Assembly (NCBI GenBank): GCA_030037815.1
Contig: JASHPZ010000032.1
Location: 1 to 32,107 of the forward strand
Origin: Thermoplasmata archaeon
GTDB taxonomy: Archaea; Thermoplasmatota; Thermoplasmata; Lutacidiplasmatales; UBA184
Reading direction: 5' to 3'
Length of the DNA: 32,107 nt
Part shown: piece by piece, positions 7,660-14,856 of the stretch
Layout: each line of letters opens with the position of its first letter
Position numbering within the stretch: the stretch's first letter is position 1
Notes under the pieces: model-generated
The model's database searches: none
What the model saw: only the letters and a program-made list of their open reading frames with translations
Told to the model about the DNA's origin: nothing
Position numbers and translations under genes: made by a program

Positions 7660-7966
7660 CCCGGTACCGCTCTCCCGCGTGAAGGACCTCCTCGCCGAGG
7701 AGGCGACCCGCCGGACGCTGCCGCGCGAGGCGGCGCTGGCGCTCCAGCACGCCGAGCTGTTCGCCCGGTTGCCGTCCGACGCGACCGAGAAGCTGATCGC
7801 CGAGCTCCGGACGGTGCCGTCCGTGGACGCCGGCCTCGCCGTGAAGATCGCCGACACGCTGCCCCAGTATCCCGAGGAGATCCGGCTCCTGTTCTCGAAG
7901 GAGCGGATCGCATTGGACGAGGCGCAGGTCACCCGCCTGCTCGAGATCCTCGCGCAACACCGATGA
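7652..7966 (+). CDS. rpo4: DNA-directed RNA polymerase subunit Rpo4 (RpoF)
   Basis: A 104-residue homologue of eukaryotic Rpb4. With Rpo7 it forms the stalk of archaeal RNA polymerase. The protein is all helical in appearance, with the HRDC-like C-terminal motif KIADTLPQYPEEIRLLFSKE and a closing VTRLLEILAQ helix, both characteristic. The length fits the family. The gene order rpl21e-rpo4-DUF655-ksgA is a widely conserved archaeal string and strongly supports the call. The start ATG lies inside the end of rpl21e. Confidence 0.93.
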   Translation: MPDPVPLSRVKDLLAEEATRRTLPREAALALQHAELFARLPSDATEKLIAELRTVPSVDAGLAVKIADTLPQYPEEIRLLFSKERIALDEAQVTRLLEILAQHR

Positions 7967-7981
7967 GCCGGGGGCCGACCC

Positions 7982-8527
7982 GTGGAGAACTTCGCGTACA
8001 TCTTGGATTACCTGCCGAACGGCCGGCAGACGGAGCGCGGGTTCCACCGCGAGCCGCTCGCCCTCGCGATCGGTGAGACCGAACTGAAACTGTTCGAGAT
8101 CGTCCCGAAGCCGGGCGTCGCCTTCACGGTCGGACAACGCATCCCGCTCCTCCCCGCGGGGACGACCGCGCCGCCGATCGACCACGTGCGCCGCCGCCTC
8201 ACGTTCGACGAGCTCACCGTCACCGCCCGCACGGAGCTCCCGACGGCGCTCGAAGCGATCGTGCGCGAGAACCCGGCCCGCTTCCTCCGCTTCTTCAACG
8301 AGGCGCCGGCCGTCTCCCGCCGGTTCCACCTCCTCGAGCTCCTGCCCGGGATCGGGAAGAAGACGATGCAGCAGATCGTGGACGAGCGCCGGCGCGCTCC
8401 GTTCACCTCGTTCGAGGAGATGGAGCGCCGCCTCCACCTGAAGAGCCCCGAGAAGCTCCTGGTCGGCCGGATCGAGCAGGAACTGAGCGGTGTCGAGGAC
8501 AAGTACCGCCTCTTCGTCGCCCCCTAG
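7982..8527 (+). CDS. DUF655 family protein (OB-fold plus helix-hairpin-helix, likely RNA-binding)
   Basis: A 181-residue archaeal DUF655 protein starting with GTG at 7982, 15 bases after rpo4. The N-terminus FAYILDYLPNGR is the family signature. The middle has an OB-like beta region (IVPKPGVAFTVGQRIPL). The C-terminal half contains a helix-hairpin-helix typical of nucleic-acid binding (LLELLPGIGKKTMQQIVDERR, continuing FTSFEEMERRL). Its constant place between Rpo4 and the rRNA dimethylase suggests a role in ribosome assembly or rRNA handling. The exact function is not established. It overlaps ksgA by 38 bases. Confidence 0.9.
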   Translation: MENFAYILDYLPNGRQTERGFHREPLALAIGETELKLFEIVPKPGVAFTVGQRIPLLPAGTTAPPIDHVRRRLTFDELTVTARTELPTALEAIVRENPARFLRFFNEAPAVSRRFHLLELLPGIGKKTMQQIVDERRRAPFTSFEEMERRLHLKSPEKLLVGRIEQELSGVEDKYRLFVAP

Positions 8528-9383
8528 CCCCTCGGGCGTCCCCGCGCGCGCGGAGGACGTCCGCGCGACGCTCGAGCGGCTCGGCGTCCGCCCGACGCGG
8601 GCGATGGGGCAATCGTTCCTGACCGACCCGTTCGTCGCGGACGCCGAGGCCGCGCTCGCCGAGTGGTCGCCGGGCCAGCGCGTAGTCGAGGTCGGGGGCG
8701 GCCTCGGGATCCTGACGGAGGCGCTCCTCCGCCGCGGGGTCTCCCCCCTGACGGTCGTCGAGCGCGACCCGCGGCTCGCCCGGTTCCTCCGGACGACGTT
8801 CGGCGACCGCGTCACGGTCGAGACCGCCGACGCCCTCGAAATGCCCGCGCCTCGGGCGGAGTGCGTCATCGGCAACCTGCCGTACTCGGTCGCCACGCCG
8901 ATCCTGATCCGGCTGTTCCGACTCCGGATCCCGCGGGTCGTCTTCCTCGTCCAGCGCGAGGTCGCCGAACGCCTCGCGGCCGGCCCGGGGACCAAGGCGT
9001 ACGGGCGGCTCTCGATCCTCGCCCGGTGCTTCGGTTCGGTCGAGCTGTTCCGGGTCGTGCCCCCGGAGGCGTTCTCCCCCGCGCCCGAGGTGGAGAGCCG
9101 CTTGGGCGTCCACGTGGCGGCGCCGGGGGCGCTCCCGGTGGGTTCGGTCGAGGCCCTGGAGCAGGTCGTGCGCGTCCTGTTCTCGTCCCGCCGCAAGCAG
9201 CTCGGGAACCTCTTGCCCCGCGCGTTCCCGAACCGCGACGCGGCCGCGCGCGCGGCGGAGGCGGCCGACTGGCCGTCCGGCTGGGAACAGCTGCGGCCCG
9301 AGAACCTCCCGCCGGAGGCGTATTTCCGGCTCGTACGGGTCCTCGAGTCCGCCCCGCATCGGGCGCGAACCGCGAACGGTTGA
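8490..9383 (+). CDS. ksgA: 16S rRNA adenine dimethyltransferase KsgA/Dim1
   Basis: A 297-residue enzyme that dimethylates two adjacent adenines near the 3' end of 16S rRNA, a late step in small-subunit assembly. The SAM-binding motif VVEVGGGLGILTEALL is at about residues 66-81. The catalytic NLPY motif starts at Asn129 (IGNLPYSVATPIL). The N-terminal GQSFLTD motif and C-terminal helical domain (LFSSRRKQLGNLL) are intact. The GTG at 8490 is the only usual start codon upstream of the conserved region, forcing a 38-base overlap with DUF655 and a low-complexity N-terminal tail of about 20 residues (Ser/Pro/Thr-rich). The true start could be a non-standard codon nearer GVPARAEDV. Confidence 0.93.
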   Translation: MSRTSTASSSPPSPSGVPARAEDVRATLERLGVRPTRAMGQSFLTDPFVADAEAALAEWSPGQRVVEVGGGLGILTEALLRRGVSPLTVVERDPRLARFLRTTFGDRVTVETADALEMPAPRAECVIGNLPYSVATPILIRLFRLRIPRVVFLVQREVAERLAAGPGTKAYGRLSILARCFGSVELFRVVPPEAFSPAPEVESRLGVHVAAPGALPVGSVEALEQVVRVLFSSRRKQLGNLLPRAFPNRDAAARAAEAADWPSGWEQLRPENLPPEAYFRLVRVLESAPHRARTANG

Positions 9384-9462
9384 CCAGCGTCCGCGCCGCA
9401 AACTGGCCGAGCGACCGACCCTCGTCCCGCCGCGCTCATGAGCGCGGACGGCCCTGTCGGCC

Positions 9463-10056
9463 ATGCGCGACCCGCCCGCGTCCGATGCGATGCCGGAGCG
9501 ATCCGTTCGCGCGCCGACGCGGGGGACGGTCTCCGTTCGGCCGGGGGCCGCAAGCGACCTCCCGGCCGTGACGGAGATCTACAACCACTACGTCGTCCAC
9601 TCCCCCTGCACGTTCGACCTTACGCCGCTGCAGCCCGCCGAGCGCGTCGCGTGGTGGTCCGAGTTCCGACCGACCGGTCGGCATCGCGCGTTCGTCGCCG
9701 TGCAAGACGACCGGGTCGTGGGCTACGCGCTCTCGCACGCCTTCCGCCCACGGCCCGCGTACGACACGACGATCGAGACATCGGTCTACTGTGCGCCCGA
9801 CGCGTGCGGCCAGGGGATCGGCGCGGCCCTGTACGCGCGGCTGTTCGACGCCCTGCGCGACGAAGACGTCGAGCTCGCGCTCGCGGGCTTCACGCTCCCG
9901 AACCCGGGGTCGGAGGCGCTCCACCGCCGGTTTGGCTTCCGGCCGGTCGGAGTGTTCCACCGTTGCGGACGCAAGTTCGGACGGTACTGGGACGTCCAAT
10001 GGAACGAGCGGCCGATGCGCGCGCCCGCCGGAACCGGGGCCGAGAAACGCGGTTAA
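9463..10056 (+). CDS. GNAT acetyltransferase, phosphinothricin acetyltransferase-like
   Basis: A 197-residue GNAT enzyme of the PAT/Bar-like subgroup, which moves acetyl from acetyl-CoA onto an amine (often an amino-acid analogue or methionine sulfone/sulfoximine). Visible features: VRPGAASDLPAVTEIYNHYV at the N-terminus; CTFDLTPLQPAERVAWW, typical of this group; and the acetyl-CoA binding turn DACGQGIGAALYARLF, followed by GFTLPNPGSEALHRRFGF. The first ~20 residues before VRPGAA are disordered in appearance, so translation may start at the ATG at 9490 instead of 9463. It lies 79 bases after ksgA and may be read from the same message or independently. The substrate is unknown. Confidence 0.87.
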   Translation: MRDPPASDAMPERSVRAPTRGTVSVRPGAASDLPAVTEIYNHYVVHSPCTFDLTPLQPAERVAWWSEFRPTGRHRAFVAVQDDRVVGYALSHAFRPRPAYDTTIETSVYCAPDACGQGIGAALYARLFDALRDEDVELALAGFTLPNPGSEALHRRFGFRPVGVFHRCGRKFGRYWDVQWNERPMRAPAGTGAEKRG

Positions 10057-10082
10057 CCCCGCCCGGAAATCCCGAAACAGAG

Positions 10083-10090
10083 TTTATATC
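10083..10090 (+). promoter_or_regulatory. TATA box for the KaiC/GvpD-like ATPase gene
   Basis: TTTATATC is one of the two best TATA boxes in the window. It is centred 55 bases before the ATG at 10141, so a leader of about 30 bases is expected. Confidence 0.7.
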
Positions 10091-10140
10091 TCGGCAACGC
10101 GAAGAATATTGGCGCCGCCCTACCACCGGGATCTCCGAAC

Positions 10141-11661
10141 ATGAGTTCGGCCGTACGGTTGCCGCAGGAACTGTCGAGCTTTCTCGCGCTCGACGGCCCC
10201 CAGACGCTCCTCGTCCGCGGGCCGCCGGGGTCGGGCAAGACCACCCTCAGCCTCGCCCTGCTCGAGGCGTTCCGCGGGGACAAGTTCCTCGTGACGAGCC
10301 GGGTCCCGAACTCGGAGCTCGGGCGGGAGTTCCCGTGGCTGGGGAACAACGGCGGCCGGTCGATCCAGATCGTGGACACCTCGCGGATGGAGGACACGGT
10401 CCACCATTCGGGCCGCCTGATCCGACAGAGCCGCCAGGCGCTCCTCGTCCCCGAGGTCGACCCGGATCGCAAGTTCGCGAACTTCCTCTGGCTCCCGCCG
10501 CCGCTCCAGGAGACGTGGTCGCGGATGGACTTGACGCACCAGACGCTCGTCGTCATCGACTCGTGGGACGCGCTCATCGAGGCATACCTCGCGCCGGGGG
10601 GCGACCCGGAACCGGGCGCGCCCGACCGCAGCCAGATCGAGCGCCTCCTGATCCGCCGCATGAGCGACTCGCCGGCCCACCTGGTGTTCATCCTCGAGCG
10701 GGAGGACCAGACCGCGCTCGACTACCTGGTGAACGGGGTCGTCGTCACCCACCGCGAGGCGATCAACGAGCGGCTCCAGCGCTGGCTGACGATCCTCAAG
10801 ATGCGGGGCGTCCGCATCGACAACGCGGTCTACCCGTACACGCTCGAGGACGCGCGCTTCGAGAGCATCCTGCCGCTCCCGCCGTACTCGACCTTGCGGG
10901 CGGGACGTCCGGATCCCGAACCGGACGCGATGACCGGGCACCTGTGGCCCGGCTCGCAGGGGTTCGCGTCGGCGTTCGGACGCCTGCCGTACGGAAAGTC
11001 CACGCTCATCGAGCTCGAGTCGTCGACCCCGGCCCGGGTCGCCGACCTCCTAGTGATGCCGATCGCCGCGCAGGTGATCCGGGCCGGCGGCCGCGTCCTG
11101 ATCGTCCCGCACCCCGGGCAGACCCCGCGGGAGGTCTACCGGGCGCTCGGCGGCGCGGTGACGCGCGAGAAGTTCGTCGCCAACACCCGCTGCGTGGTTC
11201 CCCCGGGGCCGGAACCGAAGGAGGACCAGGACCTGTGGAAGACGGTCGTCACGCTGACGGGCCCGACCCCGTCGCCGGGCGGGACCGACCCGACCGACCA
11301 CGCCGCGCTCCGGTTCATCCGGGAAGGGGCTTCCGAGAAGACCCCCGGACTGATCGCGGTCTCCCTCCAGGGCCTGATGAGCGTCGCCGCGGCCGCGGGG
11401 ACTCCGATCACCGCGAGCCAGGCCGCGCTCCTACCGCAGGCGCTCCAGACGGCCGTGCGCGACGCGGCGATCCACACGATCATCGTCGCGCGCGAGGAGT
11501 CGGAGATCGTGCAGCCGCTCCAGGTCGTCTCGGACATCCGTCTCCGCGGGAACATCCGCATGGGGCGGGCGTTCCTCTACGGCATCGTGCCGTGGACGCC
11601 CTCGTTCCTCCTGGTCGAGGGTTCCGAGACGAGCCCGTACGAACTGCGCCGGGTCGTGTAG
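10141..11661 (+). CDS. RecA/KaiC-superfamily ATPase resembling the GvpD P-loop family
   Basis: A 506-residue cytosolic ATPase. The N-terminal domain has a clear Walker A at 27-35 (GPPGSGKTT) and a Walker B ending in Asp140 (TLVVIDSWDAL), in a KaiC/RadA-like arrangement. The C-terminal half (from about residue 260) has a second alpha/beta region with strands such as GGRVLIVPHP and HTIIVAREE but no second P-loop that I can see. It therefore looks like a degenerate duplicated RecA fold. The shape is like the GvpD P-loop family, whose halophile founder represses gas-vesicle genes. No gas-vesicle genes are present here, so a regulatory or signalling ATPase is as much as can be said. It has its own promoter and is followed by a hairpin. 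Confidence 0.75.
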   Translation: MSSAVRLPQELSSFLALDGPQTLLVRGPPGSGKTTLSLALLEAFRGDKFLVTSRVPNSELGREFPWLGNNGGRSIQIVDTSRMEDTVHHSGRLIRQSRQALLVPEVDPDRKFANFLWLPPPLQETWSRMDLTHQTLVVIDSWDALIEAYLAPGGDPEPGAPDRSQIERLLIRRMSDSPAHLVFILEREDQTALDYLVNGVVVTHREAINERLQRWLTILKMRGVRIDNAVYPYTLEDARFESILPLPPYSTLRAGRPDPEPDAMTGHLWPGSQGFASAFGRLPYGKSTLIELESSTPARVADLLVMPIAAQVIRAGGRVLIVPHPGQTPREVYRALGGAVTREKFVANTRCVVPPGPEPKEDQDLWKTVVTLTGPTPSPGGTDPTDHAALRFIREGASEKTPGLIAVSLQGLMSVAAAAGTPITASQAALLPQALQTAVRDAAIHTIIVAREESEIVQPLQVVSDIRLRGNIRMGRAFLYGIVPWTPSFLLVEGSETSPYELRRVV

Positions 11662-11670
11662 CTCGGTGCG

Positions 11671-11691
11671 CCGGACGGTTCGGGCGTCCGG
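11671..11691 (+). terminator. Hairpin after the ATPase gene, possible terminator or 3' end element
   Basis: A perfect 7-bp stem, CCGGACG (11671-11677) with CGTCCGG (11685-11691), and a 7-base loop, starting nine bases after the ATPase stop codon. No T-run follows, so intrinsic termination is uncertain. It may instead protect the message end. Confidence 0.4.
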
Positions 11692-11758
11692 TGACGTTCC
11701 GTGAGTCCGTCCCACCTTTCGGAGCCGTCCCTTCAGAGTACGCGAGCGGTCCCGGCGT

Positions 11759-11804
11759 GCGAGGGTGTCACGCTCGTTGCGGGTTGAAGAGCGTTCGCCC
11801 TCGC
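11759..11804. repeat. Nested inverted repeat just upstream of the first coiled-coil gene promoter
   Basis: Two nested perfect inverted repeats: GCGAGGG (11759-11765) with CCCTCGC (11798-11804), and inside them ACGCTC (11770-11775) with GAGCGT (11789-11794). The block ends 17 bases before the TATA box at 11822. It could be an operator bound by a dimeric regulator, or a hairpin ending the upstream transcript. Confidence 0.5.
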
Positions 11805-11821
11805 TCGCCCGAGCGTCGGCC

Positions 11822-11829
11822 TTATACTA
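11822..11829 (+). promoter_or_regulatory. TATA box for the first coiled-coil gene
   Basis: TTATACTA is centred about 24 bases before the conserved leader hairpin at 11849. The predicted transcript therefore begins at, or right next to, that hairpin. Confidence 0.65.
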
Positions 11830-11848
11830 GCGGGCGGTGACGCGGGGC

Positions 11849-11937
11849 GGGCTGTGGGGTCAGCCCCCGAGTCGCCCGCTCCAACGGGCGGCCGGGAACC
11901 GCAGCGCGCTGCCAATGACCCCTGCGAGGGCAGTGCG
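11849..11937 (+). promoter_or_regulatory. Conserved structured 5' leader, copy 1 (candidate cis-regulatory RNA)
   Basis: From the predicted transcript start to the ATG. Hairpin 1 (11849-11866) is GGGCTG-T-GGGG-T-CAGCCC. Hairpin 2 (11873-11890) is CGCCCG-CTCCAA-CGGGCG. The box GCCAATGACCCCTG ends at 11924, followed by a short purine-rich GAGGG and the ATG at 11938. The loop GGGGTCA (11856-11862) is exactly complementary to TGACCCC (11916-11922). The box can also pair locally with the purine-rich sequence before the start (CCCT with AGGG; CTGCC with GGCAG). Two exclusive pairings are thus possible, one covering the likely ribosome binding site. The 24 bases 11901-11924 match those at 21357-21380 (minus strand) at 23 positions, although the reading frames differ. 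This points to conservation of nucleotide sequence, not protein. Confidence 0.65.
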
Positions 11938-12405
11938 ATGCTGGGGTACGTGGTCTCGAGGCCGCGCAAGAAGAGCGACGAACGATGGGAGGTCCGCGGC
12001 ATGCCCGCGGACCTTCGGCGTCGGCTGAAGTCGTGGGTCGACGTTGACGAAGTAGGAGCGGAGGGGCTCTGGCTCTGGTTGCGGGCGGTCGTGCCGCTGC
12101 TCCCGCAGCCGAACGGAGGCCCGCCACGGCGGGGCGTACTCCGCGGGAGAGCGGGACCGGACTCCCGCGAGCTCGAGCAACGGCTGATGGTATTCGCTCG
12201 GGAGAATTCGCGGTTGACCGTCCTCTGCAACCAGATCGCCCGCGACAACGAAGTGTTGGCCCGGCGGCTCCGGGCGATGGAGGCCGCGATCCGAACGCTC
12301 GAAATGGCCGGGGGCCGGATCGAGATCCCTCCGGACGCCGACATCCCGGAGGTCACCGGGCGCTACCTCGATCCGGATCGGGCGGGCCGCGACGGCCGGG
12401 CGTGA
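11938..12405 (+). CDS. Small coiled-coil protein of an unrecognised family, paralogue 1
   Basis: A 155-residue protein not recognised as any named family. ATG at 11938 is chosen. The frame is open further upstream, but the upstream bases belong to a leader conserved as nucleotides in a second locus in another frame. Residues about 20-50 form a conserved core (MPADLRRRLKSWVDVDEVG, then GLWLWLRAVVPLLPQP). After a variable linker comes a long helix with coiled-coil character (NSRLTVLCNQIARDNEVLAR, then RLRAMEAAIRTLE) and a tail with GRYLDPDR. The minus-strand gene at 20908-21345 has the same core, helix and RYL tail, so the two are paralogues. The GLWLWL-VVPLLP stretch could be a membrane-surface or partner-binding helix. 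The two-helix membrane protein gene follows 39 bases downstream. Function unknown. Confidence 0.75.
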   Translation: MLGYVVSRPRKKSDERWEVRGMPADLRRRLKSWVDVDEVGAEGLWLWLRAVVPLLPQPNGGPPRRGVLRGRAGPDSRELEQRLMVFARENSRLTVLCNQIARDNEVLARRLRAMEAAIRTLEMAGGRIEIPPDADIPEVTGRYLDPDRAGRDGRA

Positions 12406-12444
12406 GCTCGAGCGGCCGACGCCTCGACGTCGTCCGGGGGATGG

Positions 12445-13041
12445 ATGCGGGTCGAGTTCGACCTACGCCCGCTCGCGCGGATCGACCGCATGTCGAAGTG
12501 GCCCCGCCTCGGGGTCGCGCTCGCGATCCTCGGCGCTATCGCCGTCGAGACCGTCTATCTCGCGGGAGAGACCGTCCGGGCGGTCGCGTCGGACGGCCCG
12601 GGCCGGTCCCTCGACTGGGTCAACGTGGCGTTCCTCGGAGCCACGCTGGCGTTCGTCCTGACGGGGGGTGCGTTGCTCCCGCGGCTCCTCCCGGGGGCGC
12701 AGGCCCTGTCGATCGACGAGGCGGGGCTCGAGCTCCGGTTTCCTCGGGGGGCGCCGGTGCGCGTCGGCTGGGACGATCCGCGCGGGTTCCGGCTCACGGA
12801 CCTCCGAACGGAGCCCGACGCCTCGGGGGATCTCCTCGCGGGCCGATTCAGCCGGGATCGCTGGAGGGACCGCCCGACGTTGCTGACGACCTCGGCGTTC
12901 GACGCCGTGGTCGAACACGCGACCCGACACGGCCTCTCCGGAGCTTCGGGTACCGGCCGGTGGTCCGCTGCGCCGACCACGCTGTGGTCGAAGAGTGCCG
13001 ACGCCCCGGCAACGACCGGAAGCGGCGGAGCCGACCGTTGA
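12445..13041 (+). CDS. Two-helix membrane protein with PH-like tail domain, paralogue 1
   Basis: A 198-residue protein with two hydrophobic helices, at about 22-47 (LGVALAILGAIAVETVYLAG) and 58-85 (WVNVAFLGATLAFVLTGGAL). A soluble domain follows, with beta-rich patterns LSIDEAGLELRFPRG, VRVGWDDPRGFRL and a closing helix FDAVVEHATRHGL. That layout resembles bacterial PH-like (YcxB-type) membrane proteins, but the domain call is tentative. The last 35 residues are low-complexity Ser/Thr/Ala. A homologue with the same order of parts lies at 22201-22902. The gene follows the coiled-coil gene closely and probably shares its message. Function unknown; an envelope stress or anchoring role is only a guess. 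Confidence 0.65.
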   Translation: MRVEFDLRPLARIDRMSKWPRLGVALAILGAIAVETVYLAGETVRAVASDGPGRSLDWVNVAFLGATLAFVLTGGALLPRLLPGAQALSIDEAGLELRFPRGAPVRVGWDDPRGFRLTDLRTEPDASGDLLAGRFSRDRWRDRPTLLTTSAFDAVVEHATRHGLSGASGTGRWSAAPTTLWSKSADAPATTGSGGADR

Positions 13042-13131
13042 ACCCGGTGGAGCCCCCGCGGTGGCACGCTCGACGCGGAAAGCCCGGGTCGGTCGCCCGC
13101 GGTTGCGACGCGAGGGGGTTCCCGGACGACG

Positions 13132-13145
13132 CTACTCGTAAGTAG
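13132..13145 (+). promoter_or_regulatory. Dyad and weak TATA-like element before the membrane-complex operon
   Basis: CTACT-CGTA-AGTAG is a perfect 5-bp inverted repeat. Its right half (GTAAGTAG, 13138-13145) sits about 20 bases before the leader hairpin at 13166, the same spacing seen between TATA and hairpin in the other two leaders. It may be the promoter core, an operator over it, or both. Another AT-containing stretch, TTCATAGT at 13152-13159, is an alternative TATA. Confidence 0.4.
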
Positions 13146-13165
13146 GGGCGGTTCATAGTTCGGGT

Positions 13166-13251
13166 CGGCGGAGGCGTCCGCCGGCTGGCCCCGCCAGCGA
13201 ACCGCCCCACCGGGCCAATGACGCCTGCTCCCCAAGAACGGAGTAGGCAAC
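13166..13251 (+). promoter_or_regulatory. Conserved structured 5' leader, copy 3, of the Hyf-like operon
   Basis: Hairpin 1 (13166-13183) is CGGCGGA-GGCG-TCCGCCG, the same 18-base design as the other two leaders. Hairpin 2 (13184-13198) is GCTGGC-CCC-GCCAGC. The box GCCAATGACGCCTG is at 13214-13227. Box and loop differ from the other copies by one matching change: loop GGCGTC (13173-13178) is complementary to box GACGCC (13220-13225). The box also begins a 9-bp stem, GCCTGCTCC (13223-13231) with GGAGTAGGC (13240-13248), which buries the GGAG ribosome binding site just before the GTG at 13252. Pairing of the box with the loop would open this stem. It reads as an on/off switch for translation, though this is inference. 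Confidence 0.6.
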
Positions 13252-14208
13252 GTGGACCCGACCGAACAGATCGTCAACGTCGTTCAGGCGGCGACCGTAC
13301 TCCTGCTCTCGCCGCTCCTCGCCGGGATCCTCGCCCGGGCCAAGGCGTGGACCGAGTCGCGGACCGGCCCATCCATCTTCCAGCCGTACTTCGACCTCGC
13401 GAAGTACCTCCGCAAGGAGACCCTGGTCCCGTCCGTATCGGGCGTGGTGTTCCGGGTCGCGCCGTTCGTCGCGTTCGGTTCGTATCTTCTCATCTCGGTG
13501 GTCGTCCCGATCATCACGCCGTACCCGATCCCGTTCGCGTCCACCGTCGATTTTCTCGGCGGCGGCCTGCTCTTCGGCCTCGCCGGCACGGTCACGCTCC
13601 TCGCCGCGATCGACTCGGGGAGCAACTACAGCGCCCTGGGCGCGAGCCGGACGGTCTCGTTCGCCGCGTTCGCCGAACCGACCCTGATCGTCGTCTTCTT
13701 CGCGGTCGCCGTGATCACAGGGACGAACAACCCGTACGTCACGAACAACCTCCTCGCGTCGTCGCTCTCCGCCTACCTCTCGCCGACCCACCTCCTCGTC
13801 ACGGCGGCCTTCTTCCTCCTGCTCCTCGCCGAGACCGGCAAGCTTCCGGTCGAGAGCGCCGGTCTGATGGAATTCGGCATGCTCGAGGACGGCCGGATTT
13901 TCGAGCACTCAGGGCGGCTCCTGGGGCTGTTCCGCTGGAACGGCTGGATGAAGCAGTTCCTCCTCTGCTCGGTGTTCCTCAACGTCTTCCTGATCCCGTG
14001 GGGCATGTTCTCCGCCCCGACCCTCGGCGGGGCCCTCGGCAACATCGCGATCCTCCTCGCGAAGCTCCTCCTCGTCGTCGTCGTGCTGGTGGTGGTCGAG
14101 GCGACGGTCGCGAAGGTGCGTTTGTTCAAGATCCGCGACTTCCTCGCGCTCTCGTTCTCGCTCGCCCTCCTCTCCGTGTTCGCGTTCGCCGTCCTGGGGG
14201 TGCCGTAG
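13252..14208 (+). CDS. HyfC/NuoH-like membrane subunit of an Ehr-type complex
   Basis: A 318-residue membrane protein with about eight helices, homologous to HyfC, EchB and complex I NuoH. This subunit joins the redox arm to the membrane and helps carry energy from electron transfer to ion pumping. Typical features: an N-terminal helix followed by RTGPSIFQPYFDLAKYLRKE, the loop ETGKLPVESAGLMEFGM (the Glu-rich loop equivalent to the quinone-cavity loop of NuoH) and a C-terminal KIRDFLALSFSLALLSV. The length is close to E. coli HyfC. The start is GTG at 13252, preceded by GGAG within a hairpin. It is the first gene of a six-gene operon; hyfE follows with no gap. Confidence 0.9.
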   Translation: MDPTEQIVNVVQAATVLLLSPLLAGILARAKAWTESRTGPSIFQPYFDLAKYLRKETLVPSVSGVVFRVAPFVAFGSYLLISVVVPIITPYPIPFASTVDFLGGGLLFGLAGTVTLLAAIDSGSNYSALGASRTVSFAAFAEPTLIVVFFAVAVITGTNNPYVTNNLLASSLSAYLSPTHLLVTAAFFLLLLAETGKLPVESAGLMEFGMLEDGRIFEHSGRLLGLFRWNGWMKQFLLCSVFLNVFLIPWGMFSAPTLGGALGNIAILLAKLLLVVVVLVVVEATVAKVRLFKIRDFLALSFSLALLSVFAFAVLGVP

Positions 14209-14856
14209 GTGATCGCCTCGGACGAGGTGATCGCCCTTGTCGGCGTCGGGATCCTGCTCACCGCGCTCTACCTCCAGTCGGAATCGTTCGTCGACCCCCT
14301 GATCCTCGGCATCGCGGTCCAGTCGCTCCTCCTCGGCGTCCTGCTCGGCTGGCTGGCGTGGACCGAGCACAGCCTCGACCTGGCCGTGCTGGCCGGCCTC
14401 GCGGTCGCGGTCCGGGCGGTGTTCATCCCGTACGTGCTCCGGCGGCAGATCCGCGCGTTCCGCTGGCGGATCCGCGAGCGCCACGCCGCCCACCGCGTCA
14501 CCGGGCACGCCCTCGCCGCCGTGGCGGTCGCGATCATCGCCTGGTTCGTCTTCCAGCAGACGCTCGCCTCCGCGTTCCCCGAGGTCGGCGGCGCGCTGCC
14601 GTTCGTCCTCCTGCTGCAGGGGCTGCTGATGCTCGCCACCCGGGCGAACACGCTCGTCCAGGTGATGGGGTATCTCGAGGAAGAGAACGCGGTCGTCTAC
14701 GCGGGGGCCCTGTTCGCGCAGGGGTTCCCCCTCTTCGTTGAGGTGGTCGTCTTCCTCGACGTCTTGGGCGTCGTGCTGGTCGGCGTGATCCTGTCGATCC
14801 AGCGGGACGTCACCGGTACGCCGGAAGAGTCGCCCCTGGAGGAGTTGACCGGATGA
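14209..14856 (+). CDS. HyfE-like membrane subunit (NuoK-related)
   Basis: A 215-residue membrane protein matching HyfE in length and layout. It has about six or seven helices, the N-terminal three resembling NuoK/MrpC, with the extra C-terminal half found in HyfE. VGVGILLTALYLQSESFVDP, AVLAGLAVAVRAVFIPYVLR and a C-terminal NTLVQVMGYLEEENAVVYAG are readable. It forms part of the ion-translocating membrane domain. The start GTG directly follows the hyfC-like stop, and its own stop overlaps the next ATG (ATGA), so translation is coupled. Confidence 0.87.
   Translation: MIASDEVIALVGVGILLTALYLQSESFVDPLILGIAVQSLLLGVLLGWLAWTEHSLDLAVLAGLAVAVRAVFIPYVLRRQIRAFRWRIRERHAAHRVTGHALAAVAVAIIAWFVFQQTLASAFPEVGGALPFVLLLQGLLMLATRANTLVQVMGYLEEENAVVYAGALFAQGFPLFVEVVVFLDVLGVVLVGVILSIQRDVTGTPEESPLEELTG

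Noticed and set aside
12402-13145. 247-codon plus-strand frame overlapping the two-helix membrane protein gene
   Set aside because: Its translation is arginine-rich without hydrophobic segments, while the overlapping frame has two clear membrane helices and a paralogue.
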